Below the pieces are notes generated by a model. That model saw only the letters and a program-made list of their open reading frames with translations, was not told the origin of the DNA and ran no database searches. This document shows, piece by piece, positions 34,570 through 47,425 of a stretch of DNA of 64,000 nt. Source of the DNA: Pratylenchus scribneri (taxonomy: Eukaryota > Nematoda > Chromadorea > Rhabditida > Pratylenchidae); assembly GCA_030063045.1 (NCBI GenBank), contig JAQSEB010000059.1:5084001-5148000 (forward strand). The letters are read 5' to 3'. The position numbers and the translations under genes were made by a program. How positions within the stretch are numbered: the first letter of the stretch is position 1; every line of letters starts with the position of its first letter.

Positions 34570-36029
34570 ATGGAAATGAAATGGAAGAAGTGAATGAATG
34601 AATGGATTTAATTGGGAAAAATATGCAAATTTATTGTGTTTTTTAATGTTTTTTTTTGTCTATCAGAACATACATTTCCCATTCCCAATTATGTTAAACC
34701 CAACAGCAATTTTACATTTTATTAATTAAATCTCTGTTGAAAATGATTTTATTTTCTTATACCATTCCCCCACAATTCACCATGAAAAACGAATTCTTTA
34801 TAAATTTGATCTTTATTATTATTTTTTCAATTTTGGAAACATTTTTTCTGTTTTTATGGAATAAAATTTTCGCCATCATTTTGTGTTTTTGAGTGAATTT
34901 GGCAAAGGGGGCACTCCATTGGCTTAATGGACTCCGATGGGAAGGGGACAATTTTGGATTGGGCCACCACCGGATAATGGGAAAATGTGGGCTTGAGCCG
35001 GACATTTGGTCGGGAATGGGAAGGGGAGGGCACAGGTACATTCAAAAAGGCACACGCACTTTGTTCATATTGTCCTTTGGAGCGTAAAATCCTTTATTCC
35101 TACACTAATCCACTCAATCCTCCCCTCAATCCTCGGATGCAGGTGAATGATGAATGCCTTTTGCCCGCTTTGTTTGTGGATTTGGGTACGGTATTGAATA
35201 GGATAGAGGGAGGGACAAATTGGGGTTGGTTGAGGCAATTCGACGATTGGGGTCACCACCCACGGCATTCATTCGACCCTTAAAAATCCTCAAAATTCCC
35301 TTCAAATTCTCTCTGGAATAAATTCCCTTTCCCTGTCCCTGTCGATTTTGACATTTTGCGCCCGGTCAAGCCGAAGTCATAACTCATAATCCATCGGCTC
35401 CATTCACTCCATTTTGGCCACCACCAAGGGAAGATCAACCAAGCCGAAGCTAAAAGCCAAGCAAGGTCCATTGGTGCGGACCAATTAATCATCGCTTCAT
35501 CAATCCAAGGGGCGGTGGTTGATGGCGACAACAAAAATGCAAGGTGGGCAAAAGCTGACAAGCCATTTTTTTGCGGGTAATAGAGGAATAAATTATCAAC
35601 AAAAGGAAAATAAAATGAATGGGCAAAATGGAATATAGTAATGAATTATAATGGGAAATTTTTATACTATTTTGGGATATTATCCTCCTTGATTAAAAGG
35701 AAAAACGAGATAATTTCCGATCAAAACACTTTTATTGAGTAAATTCATATGTTTTCATTCACCTAATCTAATTAATCGTCGACTAATTCCCCCCTCATCA
35801 GTTCCACAAAAGTACTACATTTGCCAATTGCCACCTCCTCATTTATATTAATATTAATTTGTTTTGATTTGATTCATTTCCAATTCTGATTATTCAAAAT
35901 CGGTTCCATATTTTATATCAAGATTATTGGGGAAATACAAGGCTGCTGTCCTCAAAACTCAAACATGGCGTTTGCATCCAAAAATTCCGGAAAATGTAAT
36001 AAAAATCCGATAAAACAAGATTTAATTAG

Positions 36030-36175
36030 ATGAAAAACAAAACAGAAGGAATTAGTTAGATGAAATACAAAACAGGAGGAATTAGTTATATGAAATACAA
36101 AACAGAAGGAATTAGTTAGATGAAACACAAAATAGAAGGAATTAGTTAGATGAAATACAAAATAGAAGGAAGTTG
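36030..36175. repeat. Tandem repeat, about 36 bp unit (outer repeat)
   Basis: Four to five imperfect copies of a unit containing GAATTAGTTAGATGAAATAC followed by AAAACAGAAG. A further copy follows the inner minisatellite at about 36,605-36,660 (GGAATTAGTTAGATGAAAAA), so the 25-bp array appears inserted in, or expanded within, this repeat. Confidence 0.9.
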
Positions 36176-36179
36176 GATT

Positions 36180-36600
36180 GCAGTTGTAAATGTGTTTCAC
36201 TTAGATTGTAATTGTATTTTACTTAGTGCAATTGTAAATGTGTTTCACTTAGTGCAATTGTAATTGTGTTTTACTTAGTGCAATTATAAATGTGTTTTAC
36301 TTAGTGCAATTGTAATTGTGTTTTACTTAGTGCAATTGTAATTGTGTTTCATTTAGTGCAATTGTAATTGTGTTTCATTTAGTGCAATTGTAATTGTGTT
36401 TTACTTAGTGCAATTGTAATTGTGTTTTACTTAGTGCAATTGTAATTGTGTTTCATTTAGTGCAATTGTAATTGTGTTTTACTTAGTGCAATTGTAATTG
36501 TGTTTCACTTAGTGCAATTGTAAATGTGTTTCACTTAGTGCATTTGTAAATGTGTTTCACTTAGATTGTTGTAAATGTATTTCACTTCGATTGTAATTAT
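36180..36600. repeat. Second array of the 25-26 bp minisatellite
   Basis: About 16 units with the same core (GTGCAATTGTAATTGTG) and the same spacer variants (TTTTACTTA, TTTCATTTA, TTTCACTTA) as the array at 15.7-17.5 kb, in the same orientation. The outermost units are degenerate (GTAAATGTG for GTAATTGTG), as at the edges of the first array. Confidence 0.95.
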
Positions 36601-37546
36601 AAATAATTAGATAAAACACAAATTCAGACGGAATTAGTTAGATGAAAAAAATTGAAGGAATTAGGGGAAAGAAATGTTCAGCATTGAAATGAAGACAAAT
36701 GAAATGAATGAAGAATTTCCCTCCTGAATTTTGGCATAAATGGTCCATCACCAAATTATTATTATTAGTATTAACTTTTCCCCACTCCTCTAATTGGCTT
36801 TATTCATTTTACCGCCGGATGAATGAATGGCCTCGTTCCTCCCTTTGATCGGCCTTTGTCCTCATTCATTCATTCATTGGGAATAGATTATCCCATTCAT
36901 TCAGGAAGGACGAATTTTGGCGAACGAATAATCCACCCATCCGTCGGCCATATCCAGAAAGACCCCACCCCAACCCCTTCTTTTCTTTCCAGTTTTTGTC
37001 CAGTCGCCGCCCCCAATTCGACCTTTAATTAACGCCAAATCAACCTTTGGTGGTCGAATTTCATTTTTGGGTCCCATTCATTCAAATTTACCTTCCCCAA
37101 ATTTGTGCCCGATCGGGTCAAAGTAAGAATGGTTGATGGGAATGGGTATCGAAGTGGATTTTTGTTGGATTTTTTATATCCATAAATGGAATAATGAAAG
37201 TTTTGCTTCTTCTCTGAGCATTCTCGGATTCAATAAAATTTGCATAAAATTGCCATTTTTCTTTGCTTTGACCTTATATCTTTTTGTTGTGCATTCATTT
37301 TCAGACAATTCTTTTGTCCAAAAAAATTGAGCCAAATTAATTTATTTGGATAAATTTGGATGATTGCCTTAAAATATTTGTGCCAAATATGCCTTCCTTC
37401 AAATCAACAAAAACGATGCCTTTCGCAACATCGAAAGGAATTTGCAACTTTTTTTTGTGCTTCCGTTCATCCCATCCCACATTCATTGTTCTAATATTTA
37501 TTCCCGCTGTGAGGATCATTCCCTTTCCCCTAAATCCCTTCAAGCC

Positions 37547-37820
37547 CTCATCAACAATATGTCGTCGTTGTCTCCAATTGGCTCCCCTTTTCTTGTTTTC
37601 TTTTTGATTTTGCCGATGGCATTAATCCTCTCCCCACCCCTTTCCTTTGTCCATTCCCACTTTCCGGGGGTCAATTAGCCAGTCACAGAATCGACGACGG
37701 GATTTTAGAGGGAAATGGCCAAAAAAGGGAATAACGAGGGCTAATCCGGCATCCGAAAGGGGAGAATATTCTGCACAACAAGTCAACATAAAAACCCAAA
37801 TTGCGCATCCCAATTTGTGG
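37547..37820 (+). repeat. Dispersed element, copy A
   Basis: About 275 bp, running from CTCATCAACAATATGTCGTC to TTGCGCATCCCAATTTGTGG. It is strongly similar to the reverse complement of 48294-48577, sharing long exact stretches such as GGTCAATTAGCCAGTCACAG and AATCGACGACGGGATTTT. No coding frame is maintained between copies and no terminal inverted repeats are obvious. A non-autonomous transposable element is the likeliest explanation. Confidence 0.8.
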
Positions 37821-38942
37821 ATGGACCAATCAAAGGCATGCCACATATAAGCATGGGAATAAAAGGCAACTAATCATTTAATATTCGAATAAATTGTCAA
37901 GAAAATATTAAAAATAAATGATCGAAATAATTGACAAAGAATTACATTTTTGATCATTTTCCAATTTTCATCATCCTCTGTTTATGCCAATGCCAATATT
38001 TCAATGCCAATATTTTCTTCCATTCCCCTGTTCACTTTTTTAATTACTCCCTTCAAATTCTAACTCGCGCCCATTTGTCCGCAAATCAATTTGATGGACA
38101 GCAAAAGATTTGATTTGATTGGATGGATGGATTTAGAGGAGACTTCCTTCCTCCTCCCATCTTCCCATGTTGCGCATTCATTCATTCAACTTGTTGTCCG
38201 TCCATCCCCCTCCCTCCTTCCCTTCATTCTCCTTATCAGATTCACATTGGAATGGAGAATGGGGATACTGTATATGAATCATACATGAAATTAAATGGAA
38301 ATGAAATTATAGTTGATGAATACAATGAAATTCGGCCATTCATTTTATCCGAAAAATGATTTTGTCCAAATATTTTCATCCTCCCTGATTTGCTTGGACC
38401 TTGAATAATCCACCCCATCCACCCTCAAATCACTTCCGGTCATCCGTTCCTCCTCCTCCTTCCAATTCCAATTGCCCTCGATAATAATCTTCCTCTAAAT
38501 GTATTACTTTTTGGGGGCAATCCAGTCAAATTGCCTTCCACCAAATTGAGTCAATCCATCCAAATATATCCTCCCCCCTTTTTTTATGTTAATCCCCCTC
38601 TTCATTCCACTCATTTGCCAACCAAAAACAATTTACCCCCAAACCCCTTCCCAATGCCATTTCCCAGCAGCGGGATGGCACAATGGGAGGACATCAGCAC
38701 AAAATTATTCTGCCATCAAAATTTACATCAAATCATTTGCATCAACATATTTTCTAATGCCATTCATTTTGGCATTTTCTTGATATCACGTCAATCCATT
38801 TAATTTATGGCCACATTTTCATTTATATTCCATTTGATCATTTTTCTCCCAAAATTCATTCAATTTGCATTTTTCCCTCCATTCCTCCATTCATTCATTT
38901 CCTTCCCATTAAATAATTTACTGTATCATTTATAACAAAATG

Positions 38943-41900
38943 CCCCCCCCCCTCCAGCCACATCATATCCATCTCCCCTTTCATTTGTTTTCCTTTCCAT
39001 CCAAATTCCATACATTGACGCCAATTCCCATTTCCGGCTCATTTTTGTCCAAAATAATTGGCTTTTCCTTTCCACTTCCATTTTTGGGTCATTCTTCGAA
39101 TATTCTCATCATCTTCTTCTTCTTGTTGATTGTAAGGGCAAAATGATGGAGCAAATCTTCACCTTCAAAAAGAAGTCTTCTCCCTTTTGGGGTTGGGGAG
39201 TAATTGCAAGGGAAAATGGGGGGGATTGGAAGGAAGGGAAAGGAAGGAAAGGGAAGCACCTAATTGGGCAAATTGTGAGCGAAGGAAGGAACAACCTAAA
39301 AATGGAGGGCAAATGGAAGGAAGGTGGCTGATTGGGGGAATATATGGAAATATACGGTATTGGGAATGGAATGGATTGAATTGCCCAGAGGCAATTTTGT
39401 TTGTGCCAATTGATAAATGCTCGATTCTCATTTCTGGAGTGTTTAATGTTCATTAATGTTTTTATTAGGATTGAATGATTTGTGAATTTAAGGAGGAAAT
39501 TTTGTAAACCTAAAAATATTCATTAACCTATTCAATACAAATTCATTTTTTGGGAAGGTCATTGGCAAAAACTAGTTTTTAAACGGAAGCAAAAAATGGA
39601 CAAAGAAATATGTAATGGGCCATTGGGCCAATTTCCGGAAATAGTAAAAATTGAGCAAAATGGCCTTCATTTGATGTGTTACGGAAATTATTGTTGAATA
39701 TTTATTGGGGAATTCGTCCTGAAAATGGTGAAATACCAATTAATTAATTAATTTAAATGTAAAAATATATAATATGTAATGAGGGGTGAATGGCATCCAT
39801 CCAATCCAAGCATATGAATTCAATCATTTTTGTTATTATTATTTGATGCAAATTTATTTCCAAATTCTTTTCTCGATGCCCTTTTGTCACTTTGTTTTGG
39901 CATAAATCCCGCCGACGGAAGGAAATGAAAATGAAAGTGATGCCTTCCTTGAATTGGAATTGAATGAATTTGAATTGATGGATTCAAGTGGATTTGAATG
40001 TGAGGAGGAAGGCAAAATGGTTGTTGGGTCCTTCCTCCTTTTTTGAGGCTGCAGGTGTCCCCAAAATTGAATTGGGCCCATTCTCCCCCCCCCCCCCCTC
40101 TCCTTCTCAATGACTCCCTCCATCATTGCATTTCATCCACACATTTTGGCACCCAAAAATGGGCACTCATTTGGGAGAATGGAAAATTGGCGGTCTCCTC
40201 CTTGGCCCCCATTTCCTTCCCTTCCTTCCCTTCCCTCTCGATCAAATTGTGGGCCTTTGGGTGCCGGACAGCTAATAAATATGCAAGAATGGAAGGAAAT
40301 GGAGAATGGGGAGGGGGACAATGGGAGGGGAGGGGGCAGAATACGGTAATGAGAAATTAAAAAGTGTAAAAGATATTCATTGAATAGTGGCCAAAATCAT
40401 AATTCCAATCAATCAATCCATCCAATGATTATCCCCTTAAATTTGCCAATTAAGGCCATTTCCGAATATAGTTTTTTTCATGGATTTTCGCCCATTTTTC
40501 GTGCCCAATTTCCCCCAAATTCAATCATTTTGGTTCCTTTTGAATTTTTGGATGTAAATTGGCCGCCAAATAATTGTGGCCAACCAATTTTGGAGTGTGG
40601 AAAAAGGGAAAAAGTAAATTTTGGTGGAAAATTGAATTTGAGTTGGAATGAGGGGAGTGAGGGGAATATTCCCGGCTCCATTCTCGAGGATTGTTTGGTG
40701 GTGCTGAAAAGGGTTGGAGGAAGGAAGGAAGGAAGGAACTGGTTCCCCCCTCAAAATATGGCGGAGGCGAAACCGTATTTGGGGCGGTCCTTTGCCTTTG
40801 CCCGCCCCTCATTATCAAAGTGGGTGGGGGAGGGAGGCCGGCCATTTCCATCCCATCCCAACATCCCATTCTTCCGCCTTGACTGCCAATTTTCCGATCC
40901 ATTCCACCCAAATGCACGTCCCCAACCAGCCGGCCTCCCACCCTTTCCCCCTTCCTTTGGAATGCCGAGCATCGTCGCTCTTGCCCACCCCAAAGTCCCC
41001 AAATTGTGCCCCCCAAAAGCACCCTGAAGTGATTAGCCAGGCGCAAAATGGCTGATGATGTGCCCTTTTGTTGCCCTTCAGCCCCAAAACCAAATCCCTT
41101 TATTCTTTCCTCCTTCCAGCCGGCCTCCTTCCTTTGCCTTCCATTTTTCTGCCATTCCACACATTTTATGCCCGCGTGATTTTCCATTCCTTCAATTCGG
41201 CCATCCGGTGGTTGGTGGTCCTCCACCCTTAATTCCCGCCCTTCATTCCCCCATTCCTCACTATCAACGGGTGAATGAATGTTTTTGTTGGGTGGGAATC
41301 GCATTCCGGCTGAATTTGTTGAAGCCATTGAAGTGGACTGGACCAAAAAAGGGGGGCCAATTGGGCGCGAATTGATGGAAAAAATATTAAATTGGAAGAA
41401 AAATGAGGAGGAAATTAGGGCGAGAATGAAATGGAAGGGGGGGATTGATTAATAAGCCAAAATGAATGGGGAAAAAGTCCTTGGGGGGAAAGGCTAATTC
41501 CATCCGGAATGAAGTTTTTGTGACAGCCAAATGTGGAAAGGAGGGAATTATTTAGTAGTGGGTAGGGGAAAATTGGATGAAACAAAAATGGAAGGAAATG
41601 AATTCAAGAAAAATGGAAAAATGAGGGAAAATGATTAGCCGAAAAATTAAAAAAATTGAATAAAATTCTTACAAAATTAGCCAAAATAATCAGTTTTAAT
41701 TTATTTATTTTATAGCTGAAGGGGATACCAACAATTCATCCCCAATAATCTCTTCATCCTCCTCTGCCTCAATATCCACCACCAACATTGTCCAACAACT
41801 TCAATTTGTCCAATCTTCTTCATCTTTGCCCAAATATTGTCCCCAACAATATTCCACCCCATTTGGCCATCTTTCCCTGAATATTGACATTCAGCCGGGC

Positions 41901-44900
41901 ACATCCGTTGGCCGATTTGGATTCGATTCCGCCGCATCTTTCCTTGACATTGGCAAGTCAAATGGCATCCTCCCTAATTTCCAAATTTGGAGCTAATATC
42001 CATCCAATTTTGCAGGAATCTGTAGCCAAAATAATCCCAACCAAAACCATCATTCACAACAAAAACAACCACAACAATCTTCAACATCTTCTTCTTCATT
42101 GGCCCCAATGCTTCATCCGGCTTTGCTCCAAGACACCCAAGCGGCCCATCATTCCCTTCAATTCCTTCAAAATTATCCGGGCCCAGTTGTGAATGGAATG
42201 GACATGGAATTGTTGAAAAGGGAACAAAATTGTGTGGATTCCCAAACACAACAAAATCATCATCACATTTGCCATTCTTCACCCGGCTCAAGAGGTAAAA
42301 TTGAAAAGAAAGTGGGCTTCATCCTATCATTGAGGTGCGCAAAATTCCCAAAGGAATTTGGTGGCAAAAAAAATTAAAATTAATTTATGCGAGAATAAAT
42401 GGTCAATGGGGGGGGGGGGTGGATTGATGGATGGACAGGAATGAAAAAAGGAAGAAGGGAGATTAGGTGGATGTGCCCCCAGGGAACAATGGGACAATGG
42501 GACGGAAAAGGTGAAACGGAAATATGGCGACGATAAAGAAAGAAACCCATTTTATGGGAATATTTGAGGAACAAAAATGGGCGCCGCAATTTTTGATGGG
42601 ATGAATGGCTTTTTTTGAAGGAACAACTTTTTGAAAGGGGCCGAAGAAATGCTCGTCAAAATGACAGTCGCCCTCCAATATTGATGGGATTGCCCGGTTG
42701 CGCATCCACCACCCCCCCCTTCCACCACCCAATTTGCCCATCCATTTATGGGCGATTTGACGACGATTTTGGATTCCCCCACTTTGAATCGGCCTTGTCC
42801 CCCCAAAAAGGCAAAAATGATGGGGGAATGTGCGAAGGGGAATGTGAGGGGCTATCAAATTTTTTTGACTGGGAAATTGGCGGCAATCGCCCGAAAACGG
42901 CTTTTTTCAGGGTGGCAAATGCCCCCTTTCCCTCCCTTCAACCAACCATCCGCGCAGCAACATTTAGGCAAGGGAAAATTGGATTACGGTAATGGATGAT
43001 GATTGGAAATGGGAATGGGGGGGGGGGGGGAATGAGAATTTGATGGATTGGATAAAAATGACATCCCTAGTAGAATTCGCATCCATCAAATTCCATTTAA
43101 ATTTCGATTGTAATTTTAGAATTGTTGGAATTTAACATTTATCATTATTAGCATCAAAAAGAATATAATAGAATCCATCAATGGACAAATCAAAAAAGGT
43201 GGATTTATGTCCATGGAATTATTTGGCATAAATTAATAAGCAATTGGTCATAAAATTGATATCCTTTTTGATTAATATAATAAGCCATACACATATATAT
43301 TTTGCATTTTAATTGAAGTTAACTAAAATTAAATTATCTTATATCTTTCATCGGCATATTTATTTGCGAATTTTTAAATCACCGTATTTTCTCTATTAAT
43401 GGCCCTAGGGCTACTATTTTTCAAAGATCCTCCAAAGAGGTCTATTATTAAGGTGGGAGAGCTTCTACTAAGTAAGGGGGAGGGGAAAACTAATAGAGGG
43501 AATACGGTAATCAAAAATGGCATAAAAAGAATTAAAATGGAATAAACCCCAAGGCAAAATCAATTTAATAAAAGAATGAGAAGAATTATGTGAATGAATT
43601 GAATTTAACCTTTATTAAATGTGACCATTAATTAATTAATTGAATGAATTGGCCGATTTCGTATTCAAATTACCAAATAATTTTGTAAAAGCCAATTTCC
43701 CCAATAAAGGAAAGACATTCATATTTTATAATGGGGTAAATTGGACTGCACTAATTTACTTGGATTTGGTTGATGAGAGAGTCGAAAGAATTCCAAGAAT
43801 TCCTTGAAGACATTGACCCCATCCAATTGAATAATAAAGTAAAATGGCCCAACTTGGCACTGACAAATTTTGGCACAGATGACTTGGCTCGAACGAATAT
43901 TTCGAACGAATATTTCCATATTTCATATGATCCGAAATCTGAGCCTAGACTTAGCACTAAATCCCAGCCTATAATGCCCTAATGAAAGTACATAAATTCC
44001 TTACTCAAAATATACCTGCGTAAATTTCGAGTTCCCCAAAAAATGGCACAAATTTCCAGCCAAAATTATTCCAAAATTATTTTCAATAATTACCAATTTT
44101 GTTTTTCCCAGCGGATTCAGGCCACACTGGCGTCAATCAATTGGGCGGTGTGTTCGTCAATGGTCGGCCACTTCCAGACCATATTCGACAAAAAATTGTG
44201 GATTTGGCCAAGGATAATATGCGGCCATGCGACATTTCCAGGCAATTGCAAGTTTCAAATGGGTTTGTTTTCCATTCAATTTTATTATTCCATTGGGAAA
44301 TTTGCATCATTTTCAGATGTGTTTCCAAAATTTTGACTCGATATTATGAATCGGGCACAATAAAGCCAAGGGCCATTGGAGGGTAAATTGATTAGGCCAA
44401 ATTGGTATCAAAATATTCCATTCAAATTTTCCATTTATAGTTCAAAACCGAGAGTGGCCACCAAAGAAGTTTGCGACAAAATCAAAGTTTGTCCCTCCTC
44501 CCTCCATTCAATTTGATCATTTTCCCCCGTCCATCCAAAGGTTTACAAGGAAATATCGCCGTCCATTTTTGCGTGGGAAATTCGTGATCGACTCAAAGCG
44601 GACAAAATTTGCACGGAGGAAACGTTGCCCAGTGTTTCCTCAATAAATCGAGTACTTCGAAGCATCCAATCAAAAAAAGACACACCAAATTCGAATGGCA
44701 CTGGGGCAACATTTTTGGATGGGAATGGCACAACAATGACCCAGATGGCAATGCAAAATGATATTTTCCGGACAAGTATGAGGTAAATGATGTACTAATA
44801 TTATGAATTAAATGAGGAATAATTGAATAGAATAATAATTTGGGATAAACAAAATTAAATGGCATTCAAATTGAAGAATCAATCAATATTATTCACTTCT

Positions 44901-47425
44901 TTTTGGATTCTGAATTTTTGCACGAATATTTCAATGATTTTGATTATATTTATTAGCCATAATTTAAGGATAAAGTTGTTTGGGCCTAGAGTTGGGATTA
45001 CGGGAAAATGGACATTATTAATTGTGGGGAAAAAGTTATAACAATTTTAAAAGTAAAAAGGCGTTAGGGGAGGAAAAAGGGCTGAATTTAAAAAGGTAGA
45101 TTGAGGCAATATTTGATTGATAGGGTGACAGGTTGATTAGGGAAAAAGGTGGCGGCACAGTAGGACGAATAGGAATCAAGGCCCTTTGGAATTATTGGCA
45201 TTGAAATAATCATTAAAATACATTAAAAATAAAAAGGTATTGGCCATATTCCACTGCTTGGTGTGCCTCTTTGCCGAGTACTATGAATTTTCCGAATGTT
45301 TCAGCCGGCACAATGGACCAATTGGCCGGACAGGCCAACGCCTTCTTTGCAGCAAAGAAGGAAGAACCAATCGGTGAGTCATTTTTGTAAACCAATTTGG
45401 CAATTTTATGGCATTGTCGAGTAAAAAATCATCTCATCCATTCATTCATCCCTTCATTTCAATTCAATCTTACATTCTCATTGATTCCATTATTCATATT
45501 CATTTTTGGGTGTATTCCCGGGGGTTGATCCCCCTCCTCCTCCACATATTCCCATCAAGTTGTCATCAACTTTTGGCCTTTCCCTGCGGGAAATCATCAA
45601 CGGCGGTCCAAAAAGAAGAAAAGACTTCCACCGGCGAGGACATTCGGCGGCCACGTATAAGGTCATCTCCTCTTCTTGGGTGTGTGTTCCTTCACATTTT
45701 TGGGCATTTCATCGGCAACATATTTTGCATTATTGGCTGATCACGCAATCCACAATATTTGAATTCAACCACAAAATGGCATTTTTATTTTTCAAATTTC
45801 ATTGCAAAATTCCATCAAAAAGAACATCGAAATTCCCTGCCAGTTCCGGTGCCCCTTCCCCCTCCTCAGTTGATTTGTCTTCAATGAATGTTGGTGGCTG
45901 TTTTTGCGCACAAAACCATCTGAACCAAAAATGTCACTCCTCCAAAAAAGTCCATTGCCCGAGGGCGGCCGCCACTTCCAATTTACTTCTATTCGTCGTT
46001 AATTTCATTATCAACTCAATCCGTTCGAGCAGAAACAAACCACTGATTCCGCAAAAACACATTCGCCCAAAATTACTTGTCGAACACAACCCAAAATAGG
46101 GGGGAGGGATGGGTGAATGTTCTTCTTTTCCTTCTTTGGTTTTTCGGCTGGCTGATCACCGGCCGTTGATTAATTGACAGCCGCCCATCAACCCACCCAA
46201 AACCGCCGCCGCAATCAGTGCTGATGAAAACCCGAAAGTACTGTAGCCAAAATGGAGAGAGGAGGAGTTGATTATTTCCATTTTAAGGAGGAATGGATCC
46301 AAACTTCCTCCACACAATTTTTGGTTAACATTTTTATCCCTTCCAATTCCCTTCAATCATCACTTTGATTGACCATTTATGGCAAAAATATGACCAATTA
46401 GCCGCCCTTTTGTACTCCAAGAGGATACCAAAATTTAATTGAATTAAAACCGATTAACCTAATCCGCGACGCTTAATCAAATAATAGAGAGGCAAATTTG
46501 TACAATGGAAGGGGCCCTCCGGAAGGAAAGAAGGAAGGAAGGGAGGAGGGGTGATTGGCTAATTTGATCAGCAATTTGATTTAATTTAATTGAGGCTTGG
46601 GGGCGGGGTGCCCGTGCCATTTCCCCCTTTTCCCCTTTTTGGCTGATCCAATTAGCCTTCCCTCGGCCATCAATCCACCCACCAAAAACATTCATTTTGA
46701 TCAAAAATGATGACCCCAACAGCAAAAAATAATAGAAATGGACCAACCTCCGGTGGATCATCATCATCTTCAGCAGCAACAAATATTCCCAAATTCCCTC
46801 TATTTAATGCCAACCCCAATGGACCATCACAATGTCCAACAATATGGCCAAACAACCCAACAATCATTGATGTCCGCCGCCATCGAATTCGACCATCCAA
46901 ATTCCCTCCATCTTCATTCCATCCATTCACCCCATCAACAGCCGGTCATTGTTCCCCCAAGGGGACAAATGGGCGATGATGGCCATGAAAATGTGCCATC
47001 CTCCCATTCCCATCAACATCATCAAAAAACAAAAAAAGGAGGAGGCAGCAACTTGAAAATTGGTTAGCCAATTCTCCTATATAAAATTGCGCCAAAAATG
47101 TGGAGAATATTCCTACTGGACAAATATGGCCATTTTTGATAATTCCAATATATCTTCTTCTTTTTGTATTCATCTATTTCATCCAATTTGTCCTTTTCGC
47201 CTGTTCCTTTTCCTTCTTTAATTTTCTCCAAAGAATCGGGGACCCACCAAATGCCCAGCCCTACGGGGAAAGGGCAAGATCGGAAGGGCGCAAAGTCCGG
47301 GGAAAATTCCATTGGAAGGGCGGGTGATCGCCGAAGGAGATAAGGCCCAACGATGATGGATGGACTGGTTGGAATTGGAAGGAAGGACAAAGATGGATGC
47401 ATGAATGGGGGGGGGGGGGGGGGGG
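38943..47425. repeat. Cluster of long G or C homopolymer tracts
   Basis: Five mononucleotide tracts of ten or more: C10 at 38943-38952, C14 at 40085-40098, G12 at 42408-42419, G14 at 43017-43030 and G19 at 47407-47425. All lie upstream of or within introns of Pax6; I saw none of this length elsewhere in the window. Such tracts can form G-quadruplexes, and they are prone to length error in assemblies. Confidence 0.85.

Larger units (their letters stand above)
34570..41715. other. Long gene-poor region upstream of Pax6
   Basis: About 7.1 kb without a gene I can support. It holds a 36-bp tandem repeat and a second copy of the 25-bp minisatellite (36.0-36.6 kb), one copy of a dispersed element (37.5-37.8 kb), a possible exon at 38,241-38,359 (IHIGMENGDTVYESYMKLNG after a CTTATCAG acceptor), homopolymer C tracts, and a GC-richer patch at 40.4-41.3 kb with long overlapping frames on both strands. 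An unrecognised 5' exon of Pax6 must lie here or be supplied by trans-splicing, since the first visible Pax6 exon opens in phase 1. Confidence 0.5.

Noticed and set aside
34757..35283. Cys-containing frames resembling a nanos-type or other zinc finger
   Set aside because: One frame has MECPLC and another CSYCPL, but spacing does not match the CCHC pattern of Nanos or any other finger I know.
35952..36200. Minus-strand frame of repeated FCFVFHxTNS units
   Set aside because: It is the translation of the 36-bp tandem repeat, whose unit length happens to keep frame. It is not a credible protein.
40525..41346. Minus-strand frame of 273 codons as a gene
   Set aside because: It overlaps long frames in other phases and on the other strand, is low-complexity (Gly/Arg/Pro-rich from GGA/CCT strings), and shows no domain, signal peptide or family motif.
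46707..46979. Alternative reading frame (Ser/Pro-rich) of the Pax6 linker exon
   Set aside because: It matches the phase of the exon ending 45373, but it hits a stop and cannot join the homeodomain exon. The MDQPP frame ends in the phase required for the GACGATCAAAAG exon.
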